DNA of 64,000 bases, from NCBI RefSeq assembly GCF_038397735.1, contig NZ_CP151635.1:1798001-1862000 (forward strand), written 5' to 3'. Below are positions 34,201 through 42,505 of the stretch, piece after piece (within the stretch, counting starts at the first letter, position 1; every line of letters starts with the position of its first letter). The position numbers were made by a program, and so were the translations under genes. This DNA comes from Microbacterium sp. LWH13-1.2 (GTDB lineage Bacteria; Actinomycetota; Actinomycetes; Actinomycetales; Microbacteriaceae). A model generated the notes under the pieces. That model saw only the letters and a program-made list of their open reading frames with translations, made no database searches and was not told the origin of the DNA.

Positions 34201-34798
34201 GCTCGATGGAGAGGCCGTGATCCATGATCTCGGCGAAGTAGTTCTCCTTGCCGAACAGATCCTGGAACTCCGCCGCCGCCGCGCGAGCCGCATCGTACTG
34301 GCCGAGTCGCAGCCTGGTCTGGATCTCGCCGGACGGGCATCCGGTCGTGGCGATCAGTCCCTTGCCGTAGGTCTGCAGGAGCTCCCGATCCATTCGGGGC
34401 TTGAAGTAGTAGCCCTCCATGCTCGACAGCGAGCTGAGCCGGAACAGGTTGTGCATCCCCTGCGTGCTCTCGCTCCACATCGTCATGTGGGTGTATGCAC
34501 CAGAACCCGAGACGTCGTCGCTCTTCTGATCGGGCGAGCCCCACTGCACGCGTGTCTTGTCGCTGCGGTGCGTGCCGGGGGTGACGTAGGCCTCGAGTCC
34601 GATGATCGGCTTGACGCCTGCGGCGTTTGCCGCCTTGTAGAACTCGAAGGCCGCGAAGGTGTTGCCGTGATCGGTCACCGCGATGGCTGGCATGTCGTAA
34701 TCCGCAGCCGCCTGAGTCATCGCTGCGATCTTCGCCGCCCCGTCGAGCATCGAGTACTCGCTGTGCACGTGCAGGTGGACGAAGGAGTCGGATGCCAT
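31280..34798 (-). CDS. dnaE: DNA polymerase III alpha subunit (DnaE1 type)
   Basis: Replicative polymerase. 1172 aa: N-terminal PHP domain with HLHVHSEYSMLDG (about 8-20) keeping its metal-binding histidines, as in actinobacterial DnaE1 where it proofreads. The polymerase core has GPGRGSGAGS (372-381) and the catalytic PDFDVDFDDRRR (413-424), and an OB-fold lies near 1000. ATG 34798 has a TAGAAT -10 six bases upstream. It lacks an ImuB partner or DnaE2-type features. In mycobacteria it also follows lspA-rluD. Confidence 0.97.
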   Translation of the reverse strand: MASDSFVHLHVHSEYSMLDGAAKIAAMTQAAADYDMPAIAVTDHGNTFAAFEFYKAANAAGVKPIIGLEAYVTPGTHRSDKTRVQWGSPDQKSDDVSGSGAYTHMTMWSESTQGMHNLFRLSSLSSMEGYYFKPRMDRELLQTYGKGLIATTGCPSGEIQTRLRLGQYDAARAAAAEFQDLFGKENYFAEIMDHGLSIERRVMTDLIRLAKDLSIPLVGTNDSHYTHQHEADAHAALLCVQSGSTLDDPNRFKFDGDGYYIKTAAEMRQLFRDHPEACDNTLLIAERCEVEFNTAANYMPRFPVPDGETEDSWLIKEVEAGLHYRYPSGIPDKVRKQAEYETGIILQMGFPGYFLVVADFINWAKDNGIRVGPGRGSGAGSMVAYAMKITDLDPLEHGLIFERFLNPDRVSMPDFDVDFDDRRRGEVIDYVTKKYGSERVAQIVTYGTIKSKQALKDAGRVLGFPFSMGERLTKAMPPPVMGKDMPLDGMFDSAHPRYKEASEFRALIETDPEAKTVFDRALGLEGLKRQWGVHAAGVIMSSEPLLDIIPIMRREQDGQIVTQFDYPSCESLGLIKMDFLGLRNLTIISDALDNIRTNRGEELDLEHLALDDRGAYELLGRGESLGVFQLDGGPMRALMRLMRPDNFGDISALIALYRPGPMGANSHTNYALRKNGQQPITPIHPEFTESLADILDESYGLIIYQEQVMAIAQRVAGFSLGQADILRRAMGKKKKSELDKQFEGFQAGMHANGYSDGAVNAIWEILLPFSDYAFNKAHSAAYGVVSYWTAYLKAHYPAEYMAALLTSVGDSKDKMALYLNECRRMGIKVLPPDVSESINYFAAVGDDIRFGLGAVRNVGSNVVEGIVKARKDERFTSFHHFLDKVPLHVSNKRTVESLIKAGAFDSMGDSRRALLEIHEDAVEAAVDRKRNEAQGAIGFDFDSLYEGTDEVAPAKVPARPEWIKKDKLAFEREMLGLYVSDHPLAGLEVPLAKHASISIHNLINSEEMQDGEQVTVAGLVTSVQHRVAKASGNPYGMITVEDFNGEVTVMFMGKTYTEFQHILQQDSILAVRGRVSKRDDGLNLHAQSAFAPDVGSFDAAGPLSLVLAEQRATERVMNDLADVLRRHNGDTEVVLRVHRGGTAKVFDVPMPVKVSADLFGDLKSLLGPSCLG

Positions 34799-34804
34799 GC
34801 CTCG

Positions 34805-34810
34805 ATTCTA
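34805..34810 (-). promoter_or_regulatory. -10 hexamer of dnaE (predicted leaderless)
   Basis: Reverse-strand TAGAAT, six bases before the dnaE ATG. The expected -35 position falls in the left arm of the inverted repeat at 34821-34864. Confidence 0.55.
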
Positions 34811-34820
34811 CTTTCGGCGT

Positions 34821-34864
34821 CCGACATCGGGTGCAGGCGTGTCCGTCGCCCGACCCGATGTCGG
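34821..34864. repeat. 12-bp perfect inverted repeat upstream of dnaE
   Basis: CCGACATCGGGT (34821-34832) and ACCCGATGTCGG (34853-34864) pair perfectly across a 20-base loop. Each arm is itself a small palindrome (CCGA-N2-TCGG). It may be the terminator of the upstream sigma-factor partner gene, whose stop is nine bases away, or a pair of operators over the dnaE -35 region. Confidence 0.55.
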
Positions 34865-34872
34865 CATCGTCA

Positions 34873-36009
34873 TCAGGGGAGCCCGTCCACCACGCCGACC
34901 GTGTAGATCACACGAGAATCCGGGATCTCGGCCGGGACGATGCCCTCACCGACGTCCGACGTGTACGTCGTCTCCCTGATGTCGCCGGTCGCCATGTCGA
35001 TCGTCACCGTGAAACGCGTCAACGACGAGTCCGAGGGCTCGGACGCCCATCCGAAACGCGACTCGAACGTGAGGGTACGCGCTCCTCCCGCCTGTTCCTC
35101 GCCGACCGTGGAACCGGGGAGCAGACTGAGCGCCCGGTACATCGTGGCCCGGACGTCCGGCGGACCCGCGTTGTGCGCGAGCAGCCCGATGAGAGTCCAG
35201 CCGACCTTGAAGTCCTCCCCTCCCGGTCGTTCCGGTTCTACCCGATCCCGGATCCAGCTCACCATCTCCTCGGGGTCGTCAGGCATCGCCGCGAAGACGG
35301 AGGCGAGATCGCTTGCGCCGCCGACGGACCACGGCGCGAAGACATCGTAGGGTTCGAGCTGAGGGCGCGATCCGAGCATCCCCGGGAGCACCTGAGATCC
35401 TGCCGCGATCTCTGCGCTGTCGCCGAAGCTCGACAGGAGCTCCGATGGCTCCACGGACCCGTACCATTGGCTCGCCAGATCAGCGGGGATGTACTCTGTC
35501 CCGCGCGTACCCACCACCCACGCGCTCGTCGCGGTCTCCCGCGAACCACCCCACCCAGGCGTCGCCCACGAACCGAAGGCGTCTTCATACACATACAGCT
35601 CCTCTGTCTTCCACTCGCGACGGAGATACTGGCCCGGCGCGAGTGTCGGCGACACGAACTCGGCCGCCGCCACCGCCGCACCGCGCAGCACCTCGGCCGG
35701 TGTCTCCGTTGACGGCGGCTCCGGTGAGCGCGTGGGAACGAGAAGACTCCCCGGCTCGCGGGTCGGTACCGCCTCGATCATCGGCGCGGGACTCGTCAAC
35801 CCGTTCACGACCAGGACACCGACGGTGACGGCGGCGACCGCACTCGCGAGCCCACCAGCGATGATCCATGGCCGCCGTGATGCCCGAGACCTCACCGGGC
35901 GGCGCTCGGCCTCGATCGCGCGCATCAGCCGCGATCGGGCAGAACCGAGATCGAGGTCGTCGGCCTCGTTCACAGGCTTGGTCTGCCGAACCCTCTCAAA
36001 CACGTCCAT
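34873..36009 (-). CDS. CU044_5270 family membrane protein, ECF sigma partner
   Basis: A 378-residue protein with a short cytoplasmic N-terminus (DLDLGSARSRLMRAIEAERRP), one membrane helix (about 47-70) and a large extracytoplasmic domain with WSVGGASDLASVFAAMPDDPEEM and VFRALSLLPG-type segments, as seen in the actinobacterial CU044_5270 family. Such proteins are regularly encoded right after an ECF sigma factor. Here the start overlaps the sigma gene by 14 bases. A role as anti-sigma factor or sensor is inferred from position; no zinc-binding HxxxCxxC anti-sigma motif is seen. Confidence 0.75.
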   Translation of the reverse strand: MDVFERVRQTKPVNEADDLDLGSARSRLMRAIEAERRPVRSRASRRPWIIAGGLASAVAAVTVGVLVVNGLTSPAPMIEAVPTREPGSLLVPTRSPEPPSTETPAEVLRGAAVAAAEFVSPTLAPGQYLRREWKTEELYVYEDAFGSWATPGWGGSRETATSAWVVGTRGTEYIPADLASQWYGSVEPSELLSSFGDSAEIAAGSQVLPGMLGSRPQLEPYDVFAPWSVGGASDLASVFAAMPDDPEEMVSWIRDRVEPERPGGEDFKVGWTLIGLLAHNAGPPDVRATMYRALSLLPGSTVGEEQAGGARTLTFESRFGWASEPSDSSLTRFTVTIDMATGDIRETTYTSDVGEGIVPAEIPDSRVIYTVGVVDGLP

Positions 36010-36583
36010 GGACTTCCCCTCCCTGCAGCTTCTCGAATGCCTGGATCCTTCGCGTGGGATCCAACCGTCTGCGTACCCTGTTCAGCCGCGAACGCACGGT
36101 GCCGACGGGCACCGCGAGCGCCTCCGCGATCTGGTCATAGCTCAGCCCCTGCCAGGCATACAGAAGCAGCGTCTCCCGATCCTTCGGGGCGAGCGCCGCG
36201 ATGCGCTCTCTGAGAGCACGTACTTCACGCTCCGCGTCGACGCGCCTCATCGCGTCCTCCACTCCGCCGAGCGTCGCGTGCTCCTCACCGGAGGCCACTG
36301 CAGCGAACGATCGCCAGTGCTTCGCCTCGACCACTCGATGACGGCGGATCAGCGTGGAAGCGATTCCGAGCAGCCACGGCGAGGCCGAGTCTTTCGTCAG
36401 GTCGAAGTCCGCCCTGCGGCGGAAGGCCACGAGGAAGGTCTCGCTGAGCACGTCTTCTGCGGCATGCCGACCGATGCGATAAGTCGCGAAGGCGTTCACC
36501 GCGCGGGCGTGCCGGTCGAACAGCTCTGCGAAGGCCGACGGCTGATCCAGCGACCGGCGGATGATCTCACTGTCTGTGCTCAC
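35996..36583 (-). CDS. ECF-type RNA polymerase sigma factor
   Basis: A 195-residue sigma-70 family factor. Sigma region 2 is at about 15-90 (FAELFDRHARAVNAFATYRIGRHAAEDVLSETFLVAF split across it, with the -10-recognition helix ending RRRADF). Region 4 is at about 125-180 with the HTH LPKDRETLLLYAWQGLSYDQIAEALAVPVGTVRSRLNR (in pieces). GTG 36583 is chosen to match the family start STDSEII. It is co-transcribed with its membrane partner, and the pair sits between rluD and dnaE, which are closer together in other actinobacteria. Confidence 0.88.
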   Translation of the reverse strand: MSTDSEIIRRSLDQPSAFAELFDRHARAVNAFATYRIGRHAAEDVLSETFLVAFRRRADFDLTKDSASPWLLGIASTLIRRHRVVEAKHWRSFAAVASGEEHATLGGVEDAMRRVDAEREVRALRERIAALAPKDRETLLLYAWQGLSYDQIAEALAVPVGTVRSRLNRVRRRLDPTRRIQAFEKLQGGEVHGRV

Positions 36584-36614
36584 ACTGTGTATTGCCTCTG
36601 AGCCACGGCTCGGT

Positions 36615-37214
36615 TCACGATTTCTTCGACGGATTCCGCCCCTGTCGAAGATCCAGCCGCATCAGCACCCGTGGGAAGCCGTCGAGAGTCGAGTCGGTGT
36701 CGGCGGCCTTGCTGAAGCCCGCCGCCTCGAACAGCCCTCGCGTGCCGACGTACGCCATGGTCAGATTCACCTTCTCTCCCCTGTTGTCGACCGGATATCC
36801 CTCGATCGCCGGGGCACCACGTCTCTTCGCATAGGCCACGGCCCCGTCGATCAGCGCATGCGAGATCCCCTGCTTGCGGTGTCCCGGCCGGACTCGGATG
36901 CACCACAGCGACCACACGTCGAGATCGTCGACCTTCGGGATCAGCCTGTTCCGAGCGAAGCTCGTGTCGCTGCGCGGATGCACTGCCGCCCACCCGACCG
37001 GTTCGTCGTCGAGGTAGGCGATCACGCCGGGAGGCGGGTCCTGATGGCAGAGCTCACGCACACGATCCGCGCGCTGGGAGCCGCGCAGCTCGTTGTTCTC
37101 CTTGCTGCCGATCCGATAACTCAGGCAGAAGCACACGTTCGACGTCGGCTTCTTCGGGCCGACGAGAGCGGCCACGTCGTCGAACTCGGTCGCCGGTCGC
37201 ACCTCGATGCTCAT
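36615..37214 (-). CDS. GNAT family N-acetyltransferase
   Basis: A 199-residue single-domain GNAT. Residues include the FCLSYRIGSKENNELRG insertion, GVIAYLDDEPVGWAAVHPRSD, and the acetyl-CoA loop IRVRPGHRKQGISHALIDGAV. The chosen ATG 37214 (MSIEVRPAT) drops seven upstream residues; CAGACT lies six bases before it. Substrate unknown. It lies 31 bases upstream of the sigma factor gene. Confidence 0.85.
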   Translation of the reverse strand: MSIEVRPATEFDDVAALVGPKKPTSNVCFCLSYRIGSKENNELRGSQRADRVRELCHQDPPPGVIAYLDDEPVGWAAVHPRSDTSFARNRLIPKVDDLDVWSLWCIRVRPGHRKQGISHALIDGAVAYAKRRGAPAIEGYPVDNRGEKVNLTMAYVGTRGLFEAAGFSKAADTDSTLDGFPRVLMRLDLRQGRNPSKKS

Positions 37215-37310
37215 GCGCCCAGTCTGGCCCACCCCACGGACATCGCCTAGGCGCTCAGTACACCTCGGGCACGCATGAATGCCGTTCTCGTCGCTGGCCG
37301 GCCGAGTGGT

Positions 37311-38231
37311 TCACTCGCCTCGCAGAACCGCCAGCGCGTGCTCGAAGTCCGCAGGATACGCCGACTCGAACTGCACCCACTCCCCCGTCGCCGGGTGCGA
37401 GAACGCGAGTTTGTGCGCATGCAGCCACTGGCGGGTGAGACCGAGTTTCGCCGACAGCGTGGGGTCCGCCCCGTAGAGGGGGTCGCCGACACACGGATGC
37501 CGGAGTGCGGCCATGTGCACGCGGATCTGGTGCGTGCGACCGGTCTCGAGATGGATCTCGAGGAGCGAAGCACCCGGGAACGCCTCGAGCGTCTCGTAGT
37601 GGGTCACCGAGGGCTTGCCGTCGGGCACGACCGCGAACTTCCACGAGTGATTCGGGTGCCGACCGATCGGCGCGTCGATCGTCCCCATCAACGGATCGGG
37701 GTGCCCCTGCACGACCGCGTGGTAGATCTTCTCGACCGTTCGCTCTTTGAAGGCGTGCTTGAGCGCCGTGTAGGCGGACTCGCTCTTGGCGACGACCATC
37801 AGCCCGCTGGTGCCGACGTCGAGGCGGTGCACGACGCCCTGACGCTCGGGCGCACCGCTCGTAGCCACTCGGAACCCTGCGGCGGCGAGAGCGCCCACCA
37901 CCGTGGGGCCCTCCCAGCCGAGAGACGGGTGGGCGGCGACGCCTGTGGGCTTGTCGACCACCACGATGTCGTCATCGTCGTAGACGATCCCGAGTTCCGG
38001 TACCGCGATCGGGATGATCCGCGGCTCCTCTTTCGGCTGCCACTCCACTTCGAGCCATCCGCCGCCGCGAAGACGATCGGACTTGTCGAGTGTGACGCCG
38101 TCGAGACGCACGCCTCCGGCGGCGGCGACGTCCGCGGCGAAGGTCCGGGAGAAGCCGAGCATCTTCGCCAAGGCGGCGTCGACGCGCGTTCCCTCCAGCC
38201 CGTCAGGAACGGGAAGGGAGCGGAACTCCAC
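37311..38231 (-). CDS. Ribosomal large subunit pseudouridine synthase, RluD family
   Basis: RluA/RluD-family enzyme that isomerises uridines in rRNA. 306 aa: an N-terminal S4 RNA-binding domain (about 15-75) and a catalytic domain with the [15 protein letters not shown] motif carrying the catalytic aspartate (about 140-154), then [26 protein letters not shown] 38231 lies two bases after the lspA stop; a longer frame upstream is antisense-free but overlaps lspA and has no homology. Follows lspA as in mycobacteria. Confidence 0.92.
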   Translation of the reverse strand: MEFRSLPVPDGLEGTRVDAALAKMLGFSRTFAADVAAAGGVRLDGVTLDKSDRLRGGGWLEVEWQPKEEPRIIPIAVPELGIVYDDDDIVVVDKPTGVAAHPSLGWEGPTVVGALAAAGFRVATSGAPERQGVVHRLDVGTSGLMVVAKSESAYTALKHAFKERTVEKIYHAVVQGHPDPLMGTIDAPIGRHPNHSWKFAVVPDGKPSVTHYETLEAFPGASLLEIHLETGRTHQIRVHMAALRHPCVGDPLYGADPTLSAKLGLTRQWLHAHKLAFSHPATGEWVQFESAYPADFEHALAVLRGE

Positions 38232-38233
38232 GC

Positions 38234-38884
38234 TCAGCGCCCGTCCGACGCGGCGGCGGGCGCATCGGGAGACGTGCTGTCGGTGCGTGAGACGTCCGTC
38301 TGCTCCACGGCATCCGCCTCTTCGGCGATCGCGACGGCCTCGGCCTCTTCGTCTGTCTCCACGGGGGCGTGGTCCCGTTCGCGCGTGCCGTCGAAACGCA
38401 GCCCGAAGACGACGAGCAACGCCACGGAGATCATTCCCGTGACGATGAAGATGTCCGCGACGTTGAAGATCGCCGGCATCATCCACGGCATCGAGATCAT
38501 GTCGACCACGTGCCCCATGGGGAAACCGGGATCGCGGAAGAGGCGATCCGTGAGGTTGCCGAGCACTCCCCCGAGAAGGCAGCCGAGGACGACGGCCCAG
38601 AGCCGGGAGCGCAGACCGAAGGCCTTCCACACGATCACACCGGCGACGACCGCCAGCGCGATGGTGAAGATCCACGTGACATCGGACCCGAGCGAGAACG
38701 CGGCACCGGGATTGCGCACGTAGTACAGCTGAAGGAATTCACCGAGCACCGGGACGGGCTCTTGCAGCGGCAGGTTCTCGGTGGTGAGGTACTTCACAAA
38801 CTGATCGGCGGCCAGCACGATCGCTGCGAGAATCGCAACGATCGCGCCAGCCGCCGACCGACGAAGGGCAGGACGTCCTGGCAA
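38234..38884 (-). CDS. lspA: Lipoprotein signal peptidase (signal peptidase II)
   Basis: Membrane aspartyl protease that removes lipoprotein signal peptides, such as those of CtaC and the SsuA-like protein here. 216 aa: four membrane helices up to about residue 165, with [11 protein letters not shown] and [11 protein letters not shown] supplying the two catalytic aspartates. A cytoplasmic acidic tail of about 45 residues ([19 protein letters not shown]) is an extension beyond the usual 160-170 aa. The TTG start at 38884 is nine bases after the divIVA stop. Confidence 0.93.
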   Translation of the reverse strand: MPGRPALRRSAAGAIVAILAAIVLAADQFVKYLTTENLPLQEPVPVLGEFLQLYYVRNPGAAFSLGSDVTWIFTIALAVVAGVIVWKAFGLRSRLWAVVLGCLLGGVLGNLTDRLFRDPGFPMGHVVDMISMPWMMPAIFNVADIFIVTGMISVALLVVFGLRFDGTRERDHAPVETDEEAEAVAIAEEADAVEQTDVSRTDSTSPDAPAAASDGR

Positions 38885-38893
38885 AGGGACGAC

Positions 38894-39496
38894 CTACAGT
38901 CCGATCGCGGAGACCGGGGTCGAGTCCGTCGACGCCGACTTCTCGTCGAGGTCGCGGAGCTGGCCCTCGATGTAGCCGCGCAGCTGCGAGCGGTAGTCGC
39001 GCTCGAAGTTGCGGAGCTCGGTGATGCGAGCCTCGAGCGTGTTGCGCTCGCGCTCGAGACGTGCCGACTCTTCGCGCTGCTTGGCCTCGGCCTCGGTGCG
39101 GATGCGGTTGACCTCGCCCTCGGCGTCGGCGATGAGCTGAGCGCGCTTGGCCTCACCCTCGGCGACGTGCTCGTCGTGCAGACGCTGTGCGAGCTCGATG
39201 ATGCCGGCGGTGGCGGTCGCGGAACCCGACGGAGCGGGCTCGGCCGGTGCGGCGACGGGCGTCTCTTCGACGACGGGCGCGGGCGCCTCGGCGGCAGGAG
39301 CCGCGGCAGCGACCGGCGCATCGCCGGACTCGAACGCGGCCAGCTTGGCCTTGAGTTCGACGTTCTCCTCGAGGGCCTTGCGCCACTCGATGACGATCTC
39401 GTCGAGGAAGTCGTCGACCTCGTCCGGGTCGAAGCCGTCCTTGAAGCGGACGTGCTGGAACTGCTTGGTGACGACGTCATCCGGGGTAAGTGCCAT
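38894..39496 (-). CDS. divIVA: Cell division protein DivIVA (Wag31)
   Basis: Coiled-coil polar scaffold that directs apical wall growth in actinobacteria. 200 aa: conserved N-terminal membrane-binding domain ALTPDDVVTKQFQHVRFKDGFDPDEVDDFLDEI (in parts) with the FK loop, a Pro/Ala-rich linker (about 58-95), then a long coiled coil (about 98-185). ATG 39496 has AAGGAG six bases upstream. In mycobacteria the homologue is phosphorylated by PknA/B in the linker; no claim about this protein. Confidence 0.94.
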   Translation of the reverse strand: MALTPDDVVTKQFQHVRFKDGFDPDEVDDFLDEIVIEWRKALEENVELKAKLAAFESGDAPVAAAAPAAEAPAPVVEETPVAAPAEPAPSGSATATAGIIELAQRLHDEHVAEGEAKRAQLIADAEGEVNRIRTEAEAKQREESARLERERNTLEARITELRNFERDYRSQLRGYIEGQLRDLDEKSASTDSTPVSAIGL

Positions 39497-39584
39497 GGTG
39501 GCTCCTTCGATGAGTTCGGTTGCCAGTTTCGAGAATGGCGTGGTCGTGATGTGGCGCGAACCCGGGGCGCGCACCTGGGAGCCA

Positions 39585-39590
39585 AGCATA
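39585..39590 (-). promoter_or_regulatory. -10 hexamer of divIVA
   Basis: Reverse-strand TATGCT, about 88 bases upstream of the divIVA ATG and just downstream of the terminator at 39612-39635. It gives divIVA-lspA-rluD their own transcript. Confidence 0.45.
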
Positions 39591-39611
39591 GTCCCCGAGC
39601 CTGTCAGCCGC

Positions 39612-39635
39612 GACGCCGCGACACTCCGCGGCGTC
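39612..39635 (-). terminator. Stem-loop after yggT
   Basis: GACGCCGCG / CGCGGCGTC, a 9-bp perfect GC stem with a 6-base loop, 15 bases beyond the yggT stop. No U-tract. Confidence 0.6.
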
Positions 39636-39650
39636 TAAGTCGCGCAGGAC

Positions 39651-39950
39651 TCAGATGAAGTTGCGGACGATGCTCATGAGGATCAGCACGATCAGAATCG
39701 TGATCGAGAACCCGAAATCCAGCGAGATCGAGCCGATCCTCAGGGGTGGGATGATCCGCCGGAAGAACCGGACAGGCGGATCGGTCAGCGTGTAGACGAG
39801 CTCGGCTGCGACGAGACCCGCACCCTTGGGTCTCCACTCCCGATTGAACATCGGGATGTAGCCCAGGATCAGGCGAGCGAAGAGCACCAGCAGATACAGC
39901 AGAAGCGCCAGATGAAGGATGCTGGCGACGATGGAGACGACGATCCCCAC
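39651..39950 (-). CDS. YggT family membrane protein
   Basis: A 99-residue protein with two membrane helices (about 5-27, 72-96) and the YggT segment PPVRFFRRIIPPLRIGSISLDF between. Family members are linked to division and osmotic tolerance; function not established. GTG 39950, three bases after the sepF stop, which is the usual sepF-yggT-divIVA order. Confidence 0.9.
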   Translation of the reverse strand: MGIVVSIVASILHLALLLYLLVLFARLILGYIPMFNREWRPKGAGLVAAELVYTLTDPPVRFFRRIIPPLRIGSISLDFGFSITILIVLILMSIVRNFI

Positions 39951-39953
39951 GGT

Positions 39954-40433
39954 CTAGGACTGGTCGAAGCCCGCGGACTCAGCGTCTGCGTGCGCGATTC
40001 CCCCGTGGCCGGACACAGCGATGTTCTCCGGCGAGAGCAGGAACACCTTCGAGGTGACCCGCTCGATACGGCCGTACAGGCCGAGCGAGAGACCGGATGC
40101 GAAGTCGATCAGTCGGCGAGCGTCGGCGTCGCTCATCTGCGAGAGGTTGATGATGACCGGGACACCTTCGCGGAAGCTCTCCGCGATGAGCTGAGCATCG
40201 CGATACTGCTTCGGGTGCACGGTGAGGATCTCGTTCACTGCCCCTCCTGCGGGCTGGCGCACGGCGACAGGACGCCGCAGCGGGGTGACGGGCGCCGGAG
40301 CGGGCTCTTCCCGGTCACGGTCGCGGTCGCGATCACGTTCGCGGTGGGCGCGGGCCGGAACCTGCTCCTCGTAAGCCTCTTCCTCGTCGGCGAGGCCGAG
40401 ATACACCATGGTCTTCTTCAGCGGGTTACCCAT
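39954..40433 (-). CDS. sepF: Cell division protein SepF
   Basis: FtsZ-binding membrane anchor of the Z ring; in actinobacteria it does the job of the missing FtsA. 159 aa: N-terminal amphipathic helix ([14 protein letters not shown]), a disordered charged linker rich in Arg/Asp (about 30-55), then the conserved domain with [20 protein letters not shown] and [24 protein letters not shown] precedes ATG 40433. Confidence 0.94.
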   Translation of the reverse strand: MGNPLKKTMVYLGLADEEEAYEEQVPARAHRERDRDRDRDREEPAPAPVTPLRRPVAVRQPAGGAVNEILTVHPKQYRDAQLIAESFREGVPVIINLSQMSDADARRLIDFASGLSLGLYGRIERVTSKVFLLSPENIAVSGHGGIAHADAESAGFDQS

Positions 40434-40476
40434 CGTGTCCTCCGGTTCGAACGTGTCGGGTTGGTCTGTTCACAGG

Positions 40477-41181
40477 TTAACCCCGGTCGGGGCGGGGTCC
40501 CGTGATTGCGGAGCCGATCCGCAGGTGTGTCGCACCGGCGTCGATGGCTTCGACGAAGTCACCGGTCATGCCGGCGGAGATCCAGTCGGCCGCGGGCTCG
40601 ACCTCGCGCACTCCCTCTGCGATCGCGCGCAACCGGGCGAACGCCGACGCGGGCTCCTCGTCGAGAGGCGCCACGGCCATCACGCCTCGCAGGCGCAGCG
40701 ACGGGAGGGTCAGGATGTGCTCGGCGAGCGAGCGCGCGCTGTCTGGCGCGACACCGCCTCGCCCCTCGTCCGCCGTCAGGTTGACCTGAACGAGGACGTC
40801 GAGGACGTCATCCCCCTCGGCAGCCCTGTGCAGGGCGTCGGCGAGCCTGTCGCGGTCGACCGAATGCACGACATCCGCGCTCCGCCTGATCGCCGAGGCC
40901 TTGTTGGTCTGCGCCTGTCCGATGAAATGCCAGCGGACATCGAGGCCGTCGAGCTCGCCGACCTTCGAGGAGAGCTCCTGCTGGCGGTTCTCCCCCACCT
41001 CGCGCACACCCAGCGCCTGCAGGTCGCGCACGAGGGACGCGGGATGGAACTTCGTCACGACGATCCGGGTGATCTCACTCGGATCCCGATCGGCCAGTCG
41101 CGCAGCCTCGGCGATCCGTTCATCGATCGCCGAGAGCCGCGCGGCCAGACCCGATTTCTCGGGGCCCTGCTCGAGGGTCAC
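40477..41181 (-). CDS. PLP homeostasis protein, YggS/PROSC family
   Basis: A 234-residue single-domain PLP-binding TIM barrel that regulates free PLP. The lysine in [11 protein letters not shown] near 40 holds [14 protein letters not shown] and [12 protein letters not shown] are family motifs. GTG 41181 overlaps the ftsZ stop (GTGA). The pgeF/yfiH-type laccase gene often found between ftsZ and this gene is absent. Confidence 0.92.
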   Translation of the reverse strand: MTLEQGPEKSGLAARLSAIDERIAEAARLADRDPSEITRIVVTKFHPASLVRDLQALGVREVGENRQQELSSKVGELDGLDVRWHFIGQAQTNKASAIRRSADVVHSVDRDRLADALHRAAEGDDVLDVLVQVNLTADEGRGGVAPDSARSLAEHILTLPSLRLRGVMAVAPLDEEPASAFARLRAIAEGVREVEPAADWISAGMTGDFVEAIDAGATHLRIGSAITGPRPDRG

Positions 41182-42329
41182 TTCAGGAATTCAGGGATGT
41201 CGATGTCGTCGTCCGCGAAGGCGGGCTCGATGCTCGTGGCGGTGACGCGCTGCGGGGTCTTCTCGGTCTCGACAGCCTCGGAGGCGGGCTTGCTCTCCTC
41301 GTCGTTCGAGAGGGCGACCTCGGGGAGCGTGCTCGCCGCGGCGGGACGCGTGACGACCATCGGGTCGAGGCGGAGCGACGGCTCGCCGCCGTCGAAGCCC
41401 GCGGCGATCACGGTGACGCGCACCTCGTCGCCGAGGGTGTCGTCGATGACCGTACCGAAGATGATGTTCGCCTCGGGGTGCGCGGCCTCCTTGACGAGGT
41501 CTGCCGCGTCGTGGATCTCGAAGATCCCGAGGTTCGACCCGCCCTGGATGGAGAGCAGGACGCCGTGGGCGCCTTCGATGCTCGCCTCGAGGAGCGGCGA
41601 CTCGACGGCCAGCTCGGCGGCCTTGATCGCACGGTCGGCGCCGCGCGCCGATCCGATTCCCATGAGCGCGGATCCCGCACCCTGCATGACGGACTTGACG
41701 TCCGCGAAGTCGAGGTTGATCAGACCGGGGGTCGTGATGAGATCCGTGATGCCCTGCACACCGGCGAGGAGCACCTGGTCGGCTGTGGCGAAGGCCTCGA
41801 TCATCGAGATGCCGCGATCGCTGATCTCGAGGAGGCGGTCATTCGGCACCACGATGAGGGTGTCGACCTCTTCCTTCAGCTTCGCCACGCCGGCTTCGGC
41901 CTGGCTCTGACGGCGGCGACCCTCGAATGAGAACGGCTTGGTGACGACGCCGATCGTGAGCGCGCCGATCGACTTCGCGATGCGCGCGACGACGGGGGCA
42001 CCACCGGTTCCGGTTCCGCCTCCCTCGCCCGCGGTCACGAAGACCATGTCGGCACCTGTGAGCGCCTGCTCGATCTCCTCGGCGTGGTCCTCGGCGGCGC
42101 GGCGACCCACCTCGGGGTCGGCTCCTGCGCCGAGTCCGCGAGTGAGCTCGCGGCCCACATCGAGCTTGACGTCTGCGTCACTCATCAGCAGCGCCTGCGC
42201 GTCGGTGTTCACTGCGATGAACTCGACTCCGCGGAGACCGAGGTCGATCATGCGGTTGACGGCGTTGACGCCGCCACCGCCGACGCCGACGACCTTGATC
42301 ACGGCGAGGTAGTTCTGGTTCTGGCTCAT
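41178..42329 (-). CDS. ftsZ: Cell division protein FtsZ
   Basis: Tubulin-like GTPase forming the Z ring. 383 aa: the GTP-binding T4 loop GGGTGTGG is at 103-110, the T7 loop ([11 protein letters not shown]) near 203-213 carries the catalytic aspartate, and the C-terminal peptide [11 protein letters not shown] for partner binding (SepF and others) ends the protein. ATG 42329 has GGAGG six bases upstream. It has its own promoter region after ftsQ. Confidence 0.98.
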   Translation of the reverse strand: MSQNQNYLAVIKVVGVGGGGVNAVNRMIDLGLRGVEFIAVNTDAQALLMSDADVKLDVGRELTRGLGAGADPEVGRRAAEDHAEEIEQALTGADMVFVTAGEGGGTGTGGAPVVARIAKSIGALTIGVVTKPFSFEGRRRQSQAEAGVAKLKEEVDTLIVVPNDRLLEISDRGISMIEAFATADQVLLAGVQGITDLITTPGLINLDFADVKSVMQGAGSALMGIGSARGADRAIKAAELAVESPLLEASIEGAHGVLLSIQGGSNLGIFEIHDAADLVKEAAHPEANIIFGTVIDDTLGDEVRVTVIAAGFDGGEPSLRLDPMVVTRPAAASTLPEVALSNDEESKPASEAVETEKTPQRVTATSIEPAFADDDIDIPEFLK

Positions 42330-42381
42330 GGCCGGCCTCCGAATAGTCGAGCCTGTCTTTGGGCGAGATCCCGAGGGTTGA

Positions 42382-42408
42382 ACCTTAAACCTCAACTAGA
42401 GGTGTAAA
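42382..42408 (-). promoter_or_regulatory. Putative ftsZ promoter with small inverted repeats
   Basis: Reverse strand: -35-like TTTACA (42408-42403) and -10-like TAAGGT (42387-42382), spacer only 15 bases. ACCTC-N5-GAGGT, a perfect 5-bp inverted repeat, lies between them and could bind a regulator. Confidence 0.35.
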
Positions 42409-42505
42409 GTATTTCCCGGTATTGGTTTCTCTTGTTCGAAGGTAAGCGTCGCGACCCCGCGCACCCGCAAAGACACGGGCGTGTCGCCGGTTTGCCGTCG
42501 AAACC

